NCBI GenBank assembly: GCA_910583845.1
Contig: CAJUAB010000044.1
Coordinates: 1-26,027 of the forward strand
From: an uncultured Acetatifactor sp.
Lineage (GTDB): Bacteria > Bacillota > Clostridia > Lachnospirales > Lachnospiraceae
Reading direction: 5' to 3'
Length of the DNA: 26,027 bases
The first letter of the stretch is position 1; each line of letters starts with the position of its first letter. The translations under genes were made by a program, and so were the position numbers. Below, piece by piece: positions 7,204 through 14,535 of this stretch. Under the pieces are notes generated by a model. The model saw only the letters and a list, made by a program, of their open reading frames with translations, was not told where the DNA came from and did not search any database.

Positions 7204-7376
7204 AATAGAATCCACGCATGGATTCTATTGTCATGTATAATAGAATTCAGAAAGCAAAGGATTCTATTGTCATGTATAATAGAATCCGGAAAGCAGAGGA
7301 CTCTATTATCATGTTTAATAGAATCCGGAAAGCAGAGGACTCTATTATCATATTTAATAGAATCCGGAAGAGGATG
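7204..7376. repeat. 39-bp tandem repeat with alternating inverted half-sites
   Basis: Four 39-bp units start at 7221, 7260, 7299 and 7338. They carry nine alternating decamers: AATAGAATCC or close variants at 7204, 7239, 7278, 7317 and 7356, and GGATTCTATT or GGACTCTATT at 7220, 7259, 7298 and 7337. Each decamer can pair with the one before it or the one after it, giving two mutually exclusive sets of hairpins with loops of 6-10 bases. The array starts about at the predicted transcription start and lies in the ~290-base leader of the response regulator mRNA. Confidence 0.85.
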
Positions 7377-7429
7377 GGCAATATAGACAAATAAGAGCAG
7401 TCGAGCCCGTTTTGATCTATATTGATCAA

Positions 7430-7465
7430 TTCCGTCACTCGCGGAAAGAGTTCCGCAATTGGCTA
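7430..7465. repeat. 36-bp dispersed repeat, copy A
   Basis: This sequence and 24706-24741 share TTCCGT-ACTCG-GGAAAGA-TT-GCAAT-GGCTA in the same orientation, with about seven differences in 36 bases. Copy A contains a perfect stem GCGGAA/TTCCGC at 7441-7456 that copy B lacks. Both copies lie a short distance from the end of a gene region, in non-coding DNA. Confidence 0.7.
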
Positions 7466-7498
7466 AATAAAAACATGCACGAAAGGATCTATCTGGGA

Positions 7499-8185
7499 AT
7501 GCGCATTTTGCTGATCGAGGACGACGAAAAATTGAATGAGGCCCTCTGCTGCGCTCTGCGGCAGGAGGGGTATGAAGTGGACACCTGTCTGGACGGACAG
7601 GAGGGATTATATTATATGGAGACAGGCACGGCGGATCTGGTGCTGCTGGACCGGATGCTCCCCGGTTTGTCCGGCACACAGCTGCTGCAGACACGGCGCA
7701 GGGCCGGGGATACCACGCCCGTGCTGATGCTGACAGCCATGGGCACCCTGTCAGACCGGATCACAGGGCTGGACCAGGGGGCCGATGACTATCTGGTCAA
7801 GCCCTTTGCCATGGAAGAGCTGATGGCAAGAATCCGGAGCCTTTCCCGCCGGGGAGGCGGCTTTCATGTGATAAACGATGAACTGACCTGGGGAGATTTA
7901 AAGTTGTCGGAATCCTCCTGCCAGCTTCAGGGACCCGGCGGGGAATGCACCTTATCCCGCCGGGAATGCGGTCTTCTGTGCGCCCTGCTGCGCCATCCCG
8001 GTCAGACGCTGGGCCGCAGCCAGCTGCTTCTGAGCGTCTGGGGACCGGACACCGAGGTGGAGGACGGCAATCTGGATAACTACATCTTTTTTCTGCGCAG
8101 AAGGCTGCGCAGTCTGGATTCCCGGGTGAGTATCCAGACTGTCCGCGGAGTGGGCTACCGGCTGGAGGGAACATGCGGGACATAA
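7499..8185 (+). CDS. OmpR-family response regulator
   Basis: A 228-residue protein with an N-terminal receiver domain and a C-terminal winged helix. Receiver residues are intact: acidic E7/D8/D9, phospho-acceptor D51 in LVLLDRMLPG, T79 and K101 in LVKPFA. The winged helix runs from about 125 to 225 and ends in VSIQTVRGVGYRL, the classic family ending. The ATG at 7499 begins the canonical MRILLIEDDE start, with AAAGGA about 11 bases upstream; the frame is open to 7412, but the extra 29 residues run through the 36-bp repeat and are not family-like. It overlaps the kinase gene by 13 bases. It probably activates the divergent transporter operon and itself through the paired direct-repeat boxes. 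Confidence 0.93.
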   Translation: MRILLIEDDEKLNEALCCALRQEGYEVDTCLDGQEGLYYMETGTADLVLLDRMLPGLSGTQLLQTRRRAGDTTPVLMLTAMGTLSDRITGLDQGADDYLVKPFAMEELMARIRSLSRRGGGFHVINDELTWGDLKLSESSCQLQGPGGECTLSRRECGLLCALLRHPGQTLGRSQLLLSVWGPDTEVEDGNLDNYIFFLRRRLRSLDSRVSIQTVRGVGYRLEGTCGT

Positions 8186-9750
8186 AAAAAGGGCATTTTA
8201 TCGGCGAACAGGATCTGTTCCGGGCGGTGCACCGCCGCCTTACTTTTCTGTGCGCCGCCATCACAATCTCTATCCTGTGTCTGTTTTCCTGCCTCTATCT
8301 CTATCTGGCGGAAAGAACGCTGCAGGACAACCATCTGAACGCCTTCCGCCAGGATATGAGCAATCTGTCCAGCAGCCTGGAGCAGCAGGCCGTGATTACC
8401 CATGTGTATCTGAGCGGCCTGGAACAGAACAGCGGCTATCAGATCTATCTGTGGGATCAGGGACTCCCCTTCCGCTTCAACGAAATGCCCTGGCATACCC
8501 TTTCCCCTGAGGTTCTCGACATGCTGCTGTCCCGGCTGCCATGGGCAAATGCCGGGGCTCTGACCCCCGATTCCCACACATCCTTTCATACGTCGAAGGG
8601 CGATTCTCTCTCCGGCCTGGGGGAAAACGGTGTCCGATTGTCCTCCCCGGAAGAACCCCTGCGTCTGCCCTCCGGCGAAAAGTGCTCTCCGCTGTCCTCT
8701 GGGGAAAACTGGGCGCTTCTGCGGCTGAATATCGGAAACGGTCAGGAGTATCAGATCTACCTGTCACAATTGTCCATTGGCCAGCCTTCCGCCGTCCAGC
8801 AGCTGACCGGCGAGAAGCTGACCGGCGTCACACTGCTGGTAGCCTCCCCCTCCGATTACCTGCGGGAGAAAATATGGCAGCAACGCCTGCGCTTTCTGCT
8901 GATCGATCTGGCCGGCATCCTGCTGCTGATCTTTTTTGCCGCCTTTTTTACCAGAAGAATGCTGCGGCCCCTGCGGGAGAGCCACGACCGTCAGATCCGC
9001 TTTGTGGCGGACGCCTCCCACGAGCTGCGCACTCCCCTGGCCGTAATCCGGGCCTGTATGCATGCCAGGCCCCCGGCCTACGAACAGACCGTGGATCAGG
9101 AATGTGCCCGTATGGGACGTTTAATCGAAGATCTGCTGACACTGAGCAGGCTGGAAACGGTCTGCGGACAGAGAAATCCGCTGCCGGAAAGGCAGGACGT
9201 GGATCTGGACACGCTGCTCCTGACGGTCTATGAGCAGATGGAACTGCTCTCTTCCCAGAAAAAAATCAGCCTGCGTCTACAGCTCCCCCCGGATTCCCTG
9301 CCCTCTGTGCAGGGTGACAGATACAAGCTGGAACAGCTTCTGACCATTCTGCTGCAAAATGCCCTGCATTACACGCCCGCCGGAGGCAAAGTGATCCTGT
9401 CCGCTGAGGTCCACACGCCGTCCGGAGCGGGAAACGCGGTCAAAAGCAGACTCCACGCTCTGAGCGAATCCCGCCGACAAAAAAAGCGCCGACATTTCGT
9501 CGGCGGCGTTGATGCAGTCTCTATCCGCGTCACAGACAACGGCCCCGGCATCTCCGATGCCGATAAGACACACATTTTTGAACGCTTCTATCGCGCCCAG
9601 CGCTCCCACACGGACCGCTCCCACTTTGGCCTGGGCCTGTGCATCGCCCGGGAGATCGCTCTGGCCCATGGGGGCAGTCTGACAGTGACGGACGCGGAAG
9701 GGGGCGGCGCTGTCTTCTGCCTCACTCTGAGATGCGGGGAAAATGCCTGA
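8173..9750 (+). CDS. Sensor histidine kinase, partner of the OmpR-family regulator
   Basis: A 525-residue kinase with membrane segments at about 20-44 and 240-260 and an extracellular sensor domain between them that includes a Ser/Pro/Gly-rich stretch around 135-180. A phospho-acceptor H-box follows (H283 in SHELRTPL), then an ATPase domain with N box (LLQNALHYTP), DNGPGIS, FERFYRA and GLGLCIARE boxes. GGAGGGAAC precedes the ATG, which overlaps the regulator's stop, so translation is coupled. Residues about 412-448, between the N box and DNGPG, form an unusual basic insertion (ESRRQKKRRHFVGG) not found in typical kinases. The DNA encoding it contains a minus-strand terminator. The kinase should autophosphorylate on H283 and pass phosphate to D51 of the regulator. 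Confidence 0.93.
   Translation: MRDIKKGHFIGEQDLFRAVHRRLTFLCAAITISILCLFSCLYLYLAERTLQDNHLNAFRQDMSNLSSSLEQQAVITHVYLSGLEQNSGYQIYLWDQGLPFRFNEMPWHTLSPEVLDMLLSRLPWANAGALTPDSHTSFHTSKGDSLSGLGENGVRLSSPEEPLRLPSGEKCSPLSSGENWALLRLNIGNGQEYQIYLSQLSIGQPSAVQQLTGEKLTGVTLLVASPSDYLREKIWQQRLRFLLIDLAGILLLIFFAAFFTRRMLRPLRESHDRQIRFVADASHELRTPLAVIRACMHARPPAYEQTVDQECARMGRLIEDLLTLSRLETVCGQRNPLPERQDVDLDTLLLTVYEQMELLSSQKKISLRLQLPPDSLPSVQGDRYKLEQLLTILLQNALHYTPAGGKVILSAEVHTPSGAGNAVKSRLHALSESRRQKKRRHFVGGVDAVSIRVTDNGPGISDADKTHIFERFYRAQRSHTDRSHFGLGLCIAREIALAHGGSLTVTDAEGGGAVFCLTLRCGENA
9479..9505 (-). terminator. Intrinsic terminator on the minus strand, inside the kinase gene
   Basis: Read on the minus strand it is CGCCGAC-GAAAT-GTCGGCG followed by C and seven Ts. 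The stem is at 9487-9493 and 9499-9505 and the T-run at 9479-9485. It is the first good terminator after clpP, whose stop is 265 bases upstream in that direction. A second CGCCGAC at 9472-9478 could compete with the stem. Confidence 0.7.
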
Positions 9751-9769
9751 CAACGCCGCCCTGCCACAT

Positions 9770-10366
9770 TTATTGTATCTGCCGGTTTTCTATAATCCGG
9801 TCAATGATCCCGAATTCCAGCGCCTCCTGGACGGACATATAATTGTCCCTCTCGGTGGCCGCCGCGATTTCTTCCTCCGTCTTCCCCGTATTTTCAGCCA
9901 TGATCCGGTTCAGTCTGCGCTTGCTGCGCTGAATATGATCCGATATAATGCGAATGTCCGTAGCCTGTCCCCCGACACCTCCCGAGATGGCAGGCTGGTG
10001 GATCATAATCTCCGCGTTGGGGAGCGCCATACGCTTTCCCCTGGCTCCCCCGGCCAGCAGAAACGCCCCGAAACTGGCGGCAAGCCCCAGACAGATAGTG
10101 GACACGTCACACCTGATATACTGCATGGTATCATAGATTGCCAGTCCCGCCGATATGGAGCCGCCGGGACTGTTGATATAAAGGCGGATCTCCTTCTCCG
10201 GGTCCTGGGCCTCCAGAAAAAGCATCTGGGCAATGACCAGGCTGGCTGAGTTGTCACTGACTTCCTCCCCCAAAAAGACAATCCGATCCGACAGCAATCG
10301 GGAATAAATATCATAACTCCGCTCACCCCTGTCGGTCTGCTCCACTACATAAGGTACCAGACTCAT
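9770..10366 (-). CDS. clpP: ClpP-family ATP-dependent protease subunit
   Basis: A 198-residue serine peptidase of normal ClpP length. The catalytic triad is intact: S98 in GLAASFGAFL, H123 in MIHQPA and D174 in TERDNYMS. The strand motif INSPGGSISAGLAIYDTM is present. It should form tetradecameric barrels that degrade proteins fed by a Clp ATPase. The ATG at 10366 overlaps the stop of the AraC-type gene as ATGA, with a G-rich ribosome binding site upstream. The frame is open to 10480, but that extension lies inside the regulator gene. The housekeeping clpP in related bacteria normally precedes clpX; no clpX or tig is here, so this is likely a second, accessory paralogue (inference). It converges on the kinase gene with 19 bases between stops. 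Confidence 0.92.
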   Translation of the reverse strand: MSLVPYVVEQTDRGERSYDIYSRLLSDRIVFLGEEVSDNSASLVIAQMLFLEAQDPEKEIRLYINSPGGSISAGLAIYDTMQYIRCDVSTICLGLAASFGAFLLAGGARGKRMALPNAEIMIHQPAISGGVGGQATDIRIISDHIQRSKRRLNRIMAENTGKTEEEIAAATERDNYMSVQEALEFGIIDRIIENRQIQ

Positions 10367-10770
10367 GCCGCCACCCCCTTCTCCAGAGGACAGCAGGCTC
10401 TCCGAAAACGCTGTCTGTTCCCCATGCACTCCACAATCCTGCCCTTGCCGCCTGTGCGCCTGTACTCCTGCGGCGTACACTGATATTCCCGGCGGAAAGC
10501 CTGGGTAAATGCCTGCTGAGAGCCATAGCCTGCATTGAAAGCGACTTCAATGATGGGCTGTCCGGACTGCGCCAGCTTTCTCGCCGCCTCCTGTAATCGC
10601 CTGCTCTGGATATATTTGTGGAGAGTCATGCCCGTACTTTCCTTAAAGGCCCTTGCCACATAATACCTGGAGTAATGAAGCGCCTCCGCGATTTCCTCCA
10701 GAGACAGTTCCTGGTCAAAATGCTTCTCGATATAGAAGATAATCTCTTCCGTCACAGATGCTTTTCCCAT
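10363..10770 (-). CDS. Short AraC-type DNA-binding regulator
   Basis: About 135 residues, almost all of it the double helix-turn-helix AraC domain. The first helix-turn-helix is LSLEEIAEALHYSRYYVARAFKE territory (about 22-46), and the second includes IIEVAFNAGYGSQQAFTQAF, followed by the conserved TPQEYRR. A ~30-residue basic, Cys-containing tail follows (IVECMGNRQRFRRACC). There is no ligand-binding domain, as in MarA/SoxS-size proteins, so activity may be set by abundance, perhaps by proteolysis. An ATG at 10770 follows AGGAGG by eight bases; the frame is open upstream to 10833 without a comparable site. Its stop overlaps the clpP start, so both proteins are made from one transcript. Confidence 0.88.
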   Translation of the reverse strand: MGKASVTEEIIFYIEKHFDQELSLEEIAEALHYSRYYVARAFKESTGMTLHKYIQSRRLQEAARKLAQSGQPIIEVAFNAGYGSQQAFTQAFRREYQCTPQEYRRTGGKGRIVECMGNRQRFRRACCPLEKGVAA

Positions 10771-10939
10771 ATATATTTCCTCCTGTCCAAGTACCCCTTT
10801 TCCCCGCCGATGCCCACAAAACTCCCGCCCCATGGGGACAACGCAACGCTTCTGTTGTCATAAGCCGCGGCCCCAGGGCCATAAAGCACCGAAATGGCGT
10901 TCTCACGCTCTCCGGGCGGATACTTTTCTCTCTATAGAC

Positions 10940-10961
10940 AGGATACCATATGGGCGATCCT
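10940..10961. promoter_or_regulatory. Imperfect 22-bp dyad upstream of the araC-type/clpP pair
   Basis: AGGAT at 10940-10944 and ATCCT at 10957-10961 flank a central CCATATGG-like core. About 7 of 11 positions are symmetrical. It lies about 170 bases upstream of the regulator start in a 252-base gap that holds no gene. I could not identify a convincing promoter here. It is a candidate operator only. Confidence 0.25.
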
Positions 10962-11022
10962 ATTGTTTGCATAAAAATTGCCCTTTTTTTCATGCTATCT
11001 GCCGCGGTAAAACGCATCCCCG

Positions 11023-11949
11023 TCAGACACGCTCCAGAGCTCCCGCAATATCCTCCCGCATATCCAGCACCGCCGCCCGGGAAGCGTCCGCATAGTTAGC
11101 CGCGCCATACCGCGCGTATTTGTCCTGCTGATAGGCCGCGATAATCCCTCTGGAAGAATTGATGATGGCCCCCAGACCGTCCTCATTGAAGAAATGTACC
11201 AGATCCGCGCCCCTGCCGCCCTGCGCCCCGTATCCAGGCACCAGAATAAAAGCCTTGGGCATTACTTTCCGGAGAATCCTGCCCTGCTCCGGATAGGTGG
11301 CGCCCACCACGGCGCCCACATAGCTGTATCCGTCCCCCATGCACTCCTGTCCCCAGGCCGCCACCTGCTCTCCCACCAGCTCATAGACGGGTTTACCGTC
11401 CACCAGCCGGTCCTGCAGCTCGCCGCTGCTGGGGTTGGAGGTCTTGACCAGCACAAAGATCCCCTTCTTTTCCTCCTGACACACCCGGATAAATGGCTTC
11501 ACGCCATCGGAACCCAGATAGGGATTCACCGTGATAAAATCCTCGTCAAAACCGTAACAGAATTTTTCTCCCACCTGCACCTTGCCCAGATGCCCCACCG
11601 CATAGGCTTCCGAGGTGGAGCCGATATCGCCTCTCTTCACATCACCGATGACCACCAGACCCTTTTCCCTGCAGTAATCCACTGTCTTCTTGAAAGCGAT
11701 CATTCCGGGAACGCCGAACTGCTCATACATGGCAATCTGCGGTTTCACAGCGGGAATCAGATCATATATGGCGTCCACAATCCCCTTGTTGTACTGCCAG
11801 AGCGCCTCCGCCGCCCCCTCCAGGGTTTCCCCGTACTGCGCGTACGCATCCTTCTGGATCTGCTGCGGAATAAATTTCATCATGGGGTCCAGCCCCACCA
11901 CAATGGGAGCTCCTGTCTGCCGGATTCTTGTTATCAATTGATTGATCAT
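11023..11949 (-). CDS. pyrF: Orotidine 5'-phosphate decarboxylase, long (type 2) form
   Basis: A 308-residue cytoplasmic enzyme converting OMP to UMP, the last step of pyrimidine synthesis. The catalytic motif is visible as D103, K105 and D108 in IGDVKRGDIGSTS, preceded by VVGLDPMMKF near residue 18. C-terminal phosphate-binding glycines lie in LVPGYGAQGGRGAD. The length of about 300 residues and the VKRGDIGSTS motif place it in the longer bacterial type. The ATG has AGGAGGGTGG upstream. It lies 41 bases after nrdD, so the two are probably one transcript. Other pyr genes are not in the window. Confidence 0.93.
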   Translation of the reverse strand: MINQLITRIRQTGAPIVVGLDPMMKFIPQQIQKDAYAQYGETLEGAAEALWQYNKGIVDAIYDLIPAVKPQIAMYEQFGVPGMIAFKKTVDYCREKGLVVIGDVKRGDIGSTSEAYAVGHLGKVQVGEKFCYGFDEDFITVNPYLGSDGVKPFIRVCQEEKKGIFVLVKTSNPSSGELQDRLVDGKPVYELVGEQVAAWGQECMGDGYSYVGAVVGATYPEQGRILRKVMPKAFILVPGYGAQGGRGADLVHFFNEDGLGAIINSSRGIIAAYQQDKYARYGAANYADASRAAVLDMREDIAGALERV

Positions 11950-11990
11950 ACGTTTACCACCCTCCTGCGTTTGTCAGCCGGACTGAAATA

Positions 11991-14381
11991 TCACACCGGT
12001 ACTGCCCTTCTCTGTTCGGCATACTTTTTAATGTTCGATGCGTTCACATACTTCTTGAAATCGCCGTCCTCCACCACCACCAGAGTGGGGGCCTGCATGA
12101 CACCGTAACGCCTGGCCAGTTCCATATTCTCCTCCGCGTCGACGGACAGATATTTCACCCCTCTCAGGTACTCCCGGGCCATTTTGCAGTTGGGGCAGGT
12201 TCTGGTGGTAAAGAGATATTTTACGTCCTGCGGTGCCTGCACGTCCACCTTGAGTTCGTCCGCGAAGCTGGAGAGCGTCACCATGCCGCGCATGGGGCGT
12301 TTCAGCACAGATTTTTCCACATCGTATTCCGTGCGGTTCGCGTATTCCTGGAGCTTGCCGTCGTTCCAGTTCTGTACGGGGCGGTAATAGCCGGTTATAC
12401 GGCTGTAAACCTCCGTCTTCTCCCCGCAGTGGGGACAGGTGAACTGCTCTCCCGCCAGGTAGCCGTGCTCCTTGCAGATCGAGTAAGTGGGAGAAATCGT
12501 ATAATAAGGCAGCCTGTAATTCTCCGCAATCTTCCGCACCAGAGATGCCGCCGCCTTCCAGTCCGGCAGCTTCTCCCCCAGAAACGCGTGGAACACCGTA
12601 CCCGAGGTATACAGCGTCTGAAGCTCATCCTGAATATCCAGGGCGTCAAAGATGTCCATGGTGTAATCCACCGGCAGATGGGAAGAATTGGTATAATAGG
12701 GCGTATCCCCCTGCCTGCCCGCAGTCCGGATGTCGGGCCATTTCTTCCGGTCATGCCTGGCCAGGCGGTAGGCGGTACTCTCCGCGGGAGTGGCCTCCAG
12801 ATTGTACAGATCGCCGTACTGCTCCTGATAGTCAGACAGACGGCTGCGCATATGCCTGAGCACTTCCCTGGTAAACTCCTGTGTCCGCCGGTGGGACATA
12901 TCCGCCCTGAGCCATCTTGCGTTAAGCCCCGCCTCGTTCATGCCGATCAGCCCGATAGTGGAAAAATGGTTGTCAAAAGTACCCAGATATCTCTTGGTAT
13001 AGGGGTACAATCCCTCCTCCAGCAGCCTGGTGATCACCTCCCGCTTGATTTTCAGCGAGCGGGCCGCAATGTCCATCATATGGTCCAGCCTCTTGTAAAA
13101 ATCCTCCTGATCGGCGGACAGATAGGCGATCCTGGGCATATTGATGGTCACCACGCCCACGCTGCCGGTGCTCTCCCCCGACCCGAAGAAACCGCCGGTC
13201 TTTTTCCGCAGTTCCCGCAGATCCAGACGCAGACGGCAGCACATGCTCCGCACGTCGCCGGGTTCCATGTCCGAGTTGATATAGTTGGAGAAATACGGCG
13301 TACCGTACTTTGCCGTCATCTCAAACAACAGCCGGTTGTTCTCCGTATCGGACCAGTCAAAGTCACGGGTGATGGAGTAGGTGGGGATGGGGTACTGGAA
13401 GCCCCTGCCGCTGGCGTCCCCCTCGATCATGGTCTCGATAAACGCCTTGTTGACCATGTCCATCTCCTTCTTACAGTCCTTGTACCGGAAATCCATCTCC
13501 CGGCCTCCCACGATGGCAGGCAGCTCCGCCAGATCCCCCGGCACGGTCCAGTCCAGGGTAATATTGGAAAAGGGCGCCTGCGTCCCCCAGCGGCTGGGGG
13601 TGTTTACCCCGTAAATAAAGGCTTCTATACACTTTTTCACTTCCTCGTAGGAAAGGTTGTCCGCCTTCACAAAGGGCGCGAGGTATGTATCAAAGGAGGA
13701 AAAGGCCTGCGCGCCGGCCCACTCGTTCTGCATGATTCCCAGAAAGTTCACCATCTGGTTGCACAGCACGGACAAATGCCTGGCAGGGGCGGAAGTGATC
13801 TTGCCGGTAATCCCACCCAATCCCTCTTTGATCAGCTGTTTCAGAGACCAGCCCGCGCAGTAGCCCGTGAGCATGGACAGATCGTGAATATGGATGTCCG
13901 CGCTGCGATGCGCCTCCGCAATCTCCTCGTCATAGATCTCGGACAGCCAGTAATTGGCTGTCACCGCGCCGGAATTGCTCAGAATCAGTCCCCCCACGGA
14001 GTATGTCACCGTGGAGTTTTCCTTCACACGCCAGTCCTCCACCTTCACATAGCTGTTCACCACATCTTTGTAATCCAGAATCGTGGATTTCATGGCGCGC
14101 ATCTTCTCCCGCTGCTTGCGGTACAGGATATAGGCCTTGGCCGCTTCCTCATACCCTGCCTGTCCCAGCACCTTCTCCACACTGTCCTGGATATCCTCCA
14201 CACAGACCGCGCCGTCCCTGACCTTGGACTGAAAGTCTGCCGTCACCCGCAGCGCCAGCAAGTCCACAATATCATTGCTGTACTCCATCCGGGTGGCTGT
14301 AAAAGCCTTTAGTATGACATCTCTGATCCTGCTGAGTGTAAAATCCACTCTGGAACCGTCCCTTTTCATCACCTGAATCAT
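11991..14381 (-). CDS. nrdD: Anaerobic (class III) ribonucleoside-triphosphate reductase with C-terminal redoxin domain
   Basis: About 796 residues that make deoxyribonucleotides under anaerobic conditions by glycyl-radical chemistry. An N-terminal ATP-cone (about 1-95, beginning IQVMKRDGSRVDF) is the allosteric domain. The catalytic barrel follows, with MCCRLRLDL near 390. Zinc-ligand cysteines are in ICKEHGYLAGEQFTCPHCG, and the glycyl radical site is RITGYYRPVQNW (Gly about 664). After the normal end, about 70 extra residues form a thioredoxin/glutaredoxin-like domain (FTTRTCPNCKMAREYL, Cys about 729 and 732; cis-Pro in MQAPTLVV). The fusion points to a dithiol rather than formate as reductant (inference). 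ATG at 14381 has AGGGAG upstream; an in-frame ATG at 14402 is an alternative. The activase gene nrdG is not adjacent. Confidence 0.93.
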   Translation of the reverse strand: MIQVMKRDGSRVDFTLSRIRDVILKAFTATRMEYSNDIVDLLALRVTADFQSKVRDGAVCVEDIQDSVEKVLGQAGYEEAAKAYILYRKQREKMRAMKSTILDYKDVVNSYVKVEDWRVKENSTVTYSVGGLILSNSGAVTANYWLSEIYDEEIAEAHRSADIHIHDLSMLTGYCAGWSLKQLIKEGLGGITGKITSAPARHLSVLCNQMVNFLGIMQNEWAGAQAFSSFDTYLAPFVKADNLSYEEVKKCIEAFIYGVNTPSRWGTQAPFSNITLDWTVPGDLAELPAIVGGREMDFRYKDCKKEMDMVNKAFIETMIEGDASGRGFQYPIPTYSITRDFDWSDTENNRLLFEMTAKYGTPYFSNYINSDMEPGDVRSMCCRLRLDLRELRKKTGGFFGSGESTGSVGVVTINMPRIAYLSADQEDFYKRLDHMMDIAARSLKIKREVITRLLEEGLYPYTKRYLGTFDNHFSTIGLIGMNEAGLNARWLRADMSHRRTQEFTREVLRHMRSRLSDYQEQYGDLYNLEATPAESTAYRLARHDRKKWPDIRTAGRQGDTPYYTNSSHLPVDYTMDIFDALDIQDELQTLYTSGTVFHAFLGEKLPDWKAAASLVRKIAENYRLPYYTISPTYSICKEHGYLAGEQFTCPHCGEKTEVYSRITGYYRPVQNWNDGKLQEYANRTEYDVEKSVLKRPMRGMVTLSSFADELKVDVQAPQDVKYLFTTRTCPNCKMAREYLRGVKYLSVDAEENMELARRYGVMQAPTLVVVEDGDFKKYVNASNIKKYAEQRRAVPV

Positions 14382-14419
14382 GCAAATCTTCTCCCTTTCC
14401 ATATTTAACCACGCATCCT

Positions 14420-14448
14420 ATTCTATCATTCCGCGGACGATAAGTCAA
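14420..14448 (-). promoter_or_regulatory. Sigma-A-type promoter for nrdD
   Basis: On the minus strand TTGACT (14443-14448) is followed, after 17 bases, by TAGAAT (14420-14425). The start codon is about 40 bases downstream. A palindrome CCAC-CATAT-GTGG at 14456-14468 sits directly upstream of the -35 and may be a regulator site. Confidence 0.65.
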
Positions 14449-14535
14449 TCAATCCCCACCATATGTGGTATTTCCCCAGAGCGCGTCCCCCAATATTTGC
14501 CGCCGCAGATGGAGGGAAAATTTTTCATACACACT

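Larger units (their letters stand above)
6793..7498. other. Divergent control region between transporter operon and two-component system
   Basis: This 706-base stretch has no supportable gene. It holds, from left to right, the leader of the lipoprotein operon with a strong stem, a minus-strand promoter candidate, a stretch from 7031 to 7166 in which I see nothing notable, a plus-strand promoter candidate, the 39-bp alternating repeat array, and a 36-bp sequence shared with 24706-24741. The open frame through the 39-bp repeats on the minus strand exists because the period is a multiple of three; it has no ribosome binding site. Confidence 0.7.

Noticed and set aside
7167..7694. Minus-strand open frame through the 39-bp repeats
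   Set aside because: It overlaps the response regulator gene antisense and its repeat part is a by-product of a 39-bp (13-codon) period; no ribosome binding site.
10920..11000. Promoter or terminator between pyrF and the AraC-type gene
   Set aside because: Only a weak -10-like TATAGA without a -35 and an AT-rich imperfect stem were found; neither is good enough to call.
12429..14312. 627-codon plus-strand open frame
   Set aside because: It is fully antisense to nrdD, which has all expected motifs; the antisense translation has no recognisable domain.
14456..14468. NrdR box upstream of nrdD
   Set aside because: NrdR boxes have a longer AT-rich centre and usually occur in pairs; this site has a 5-base centre and is single. 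Kept only as a generic palindrome.
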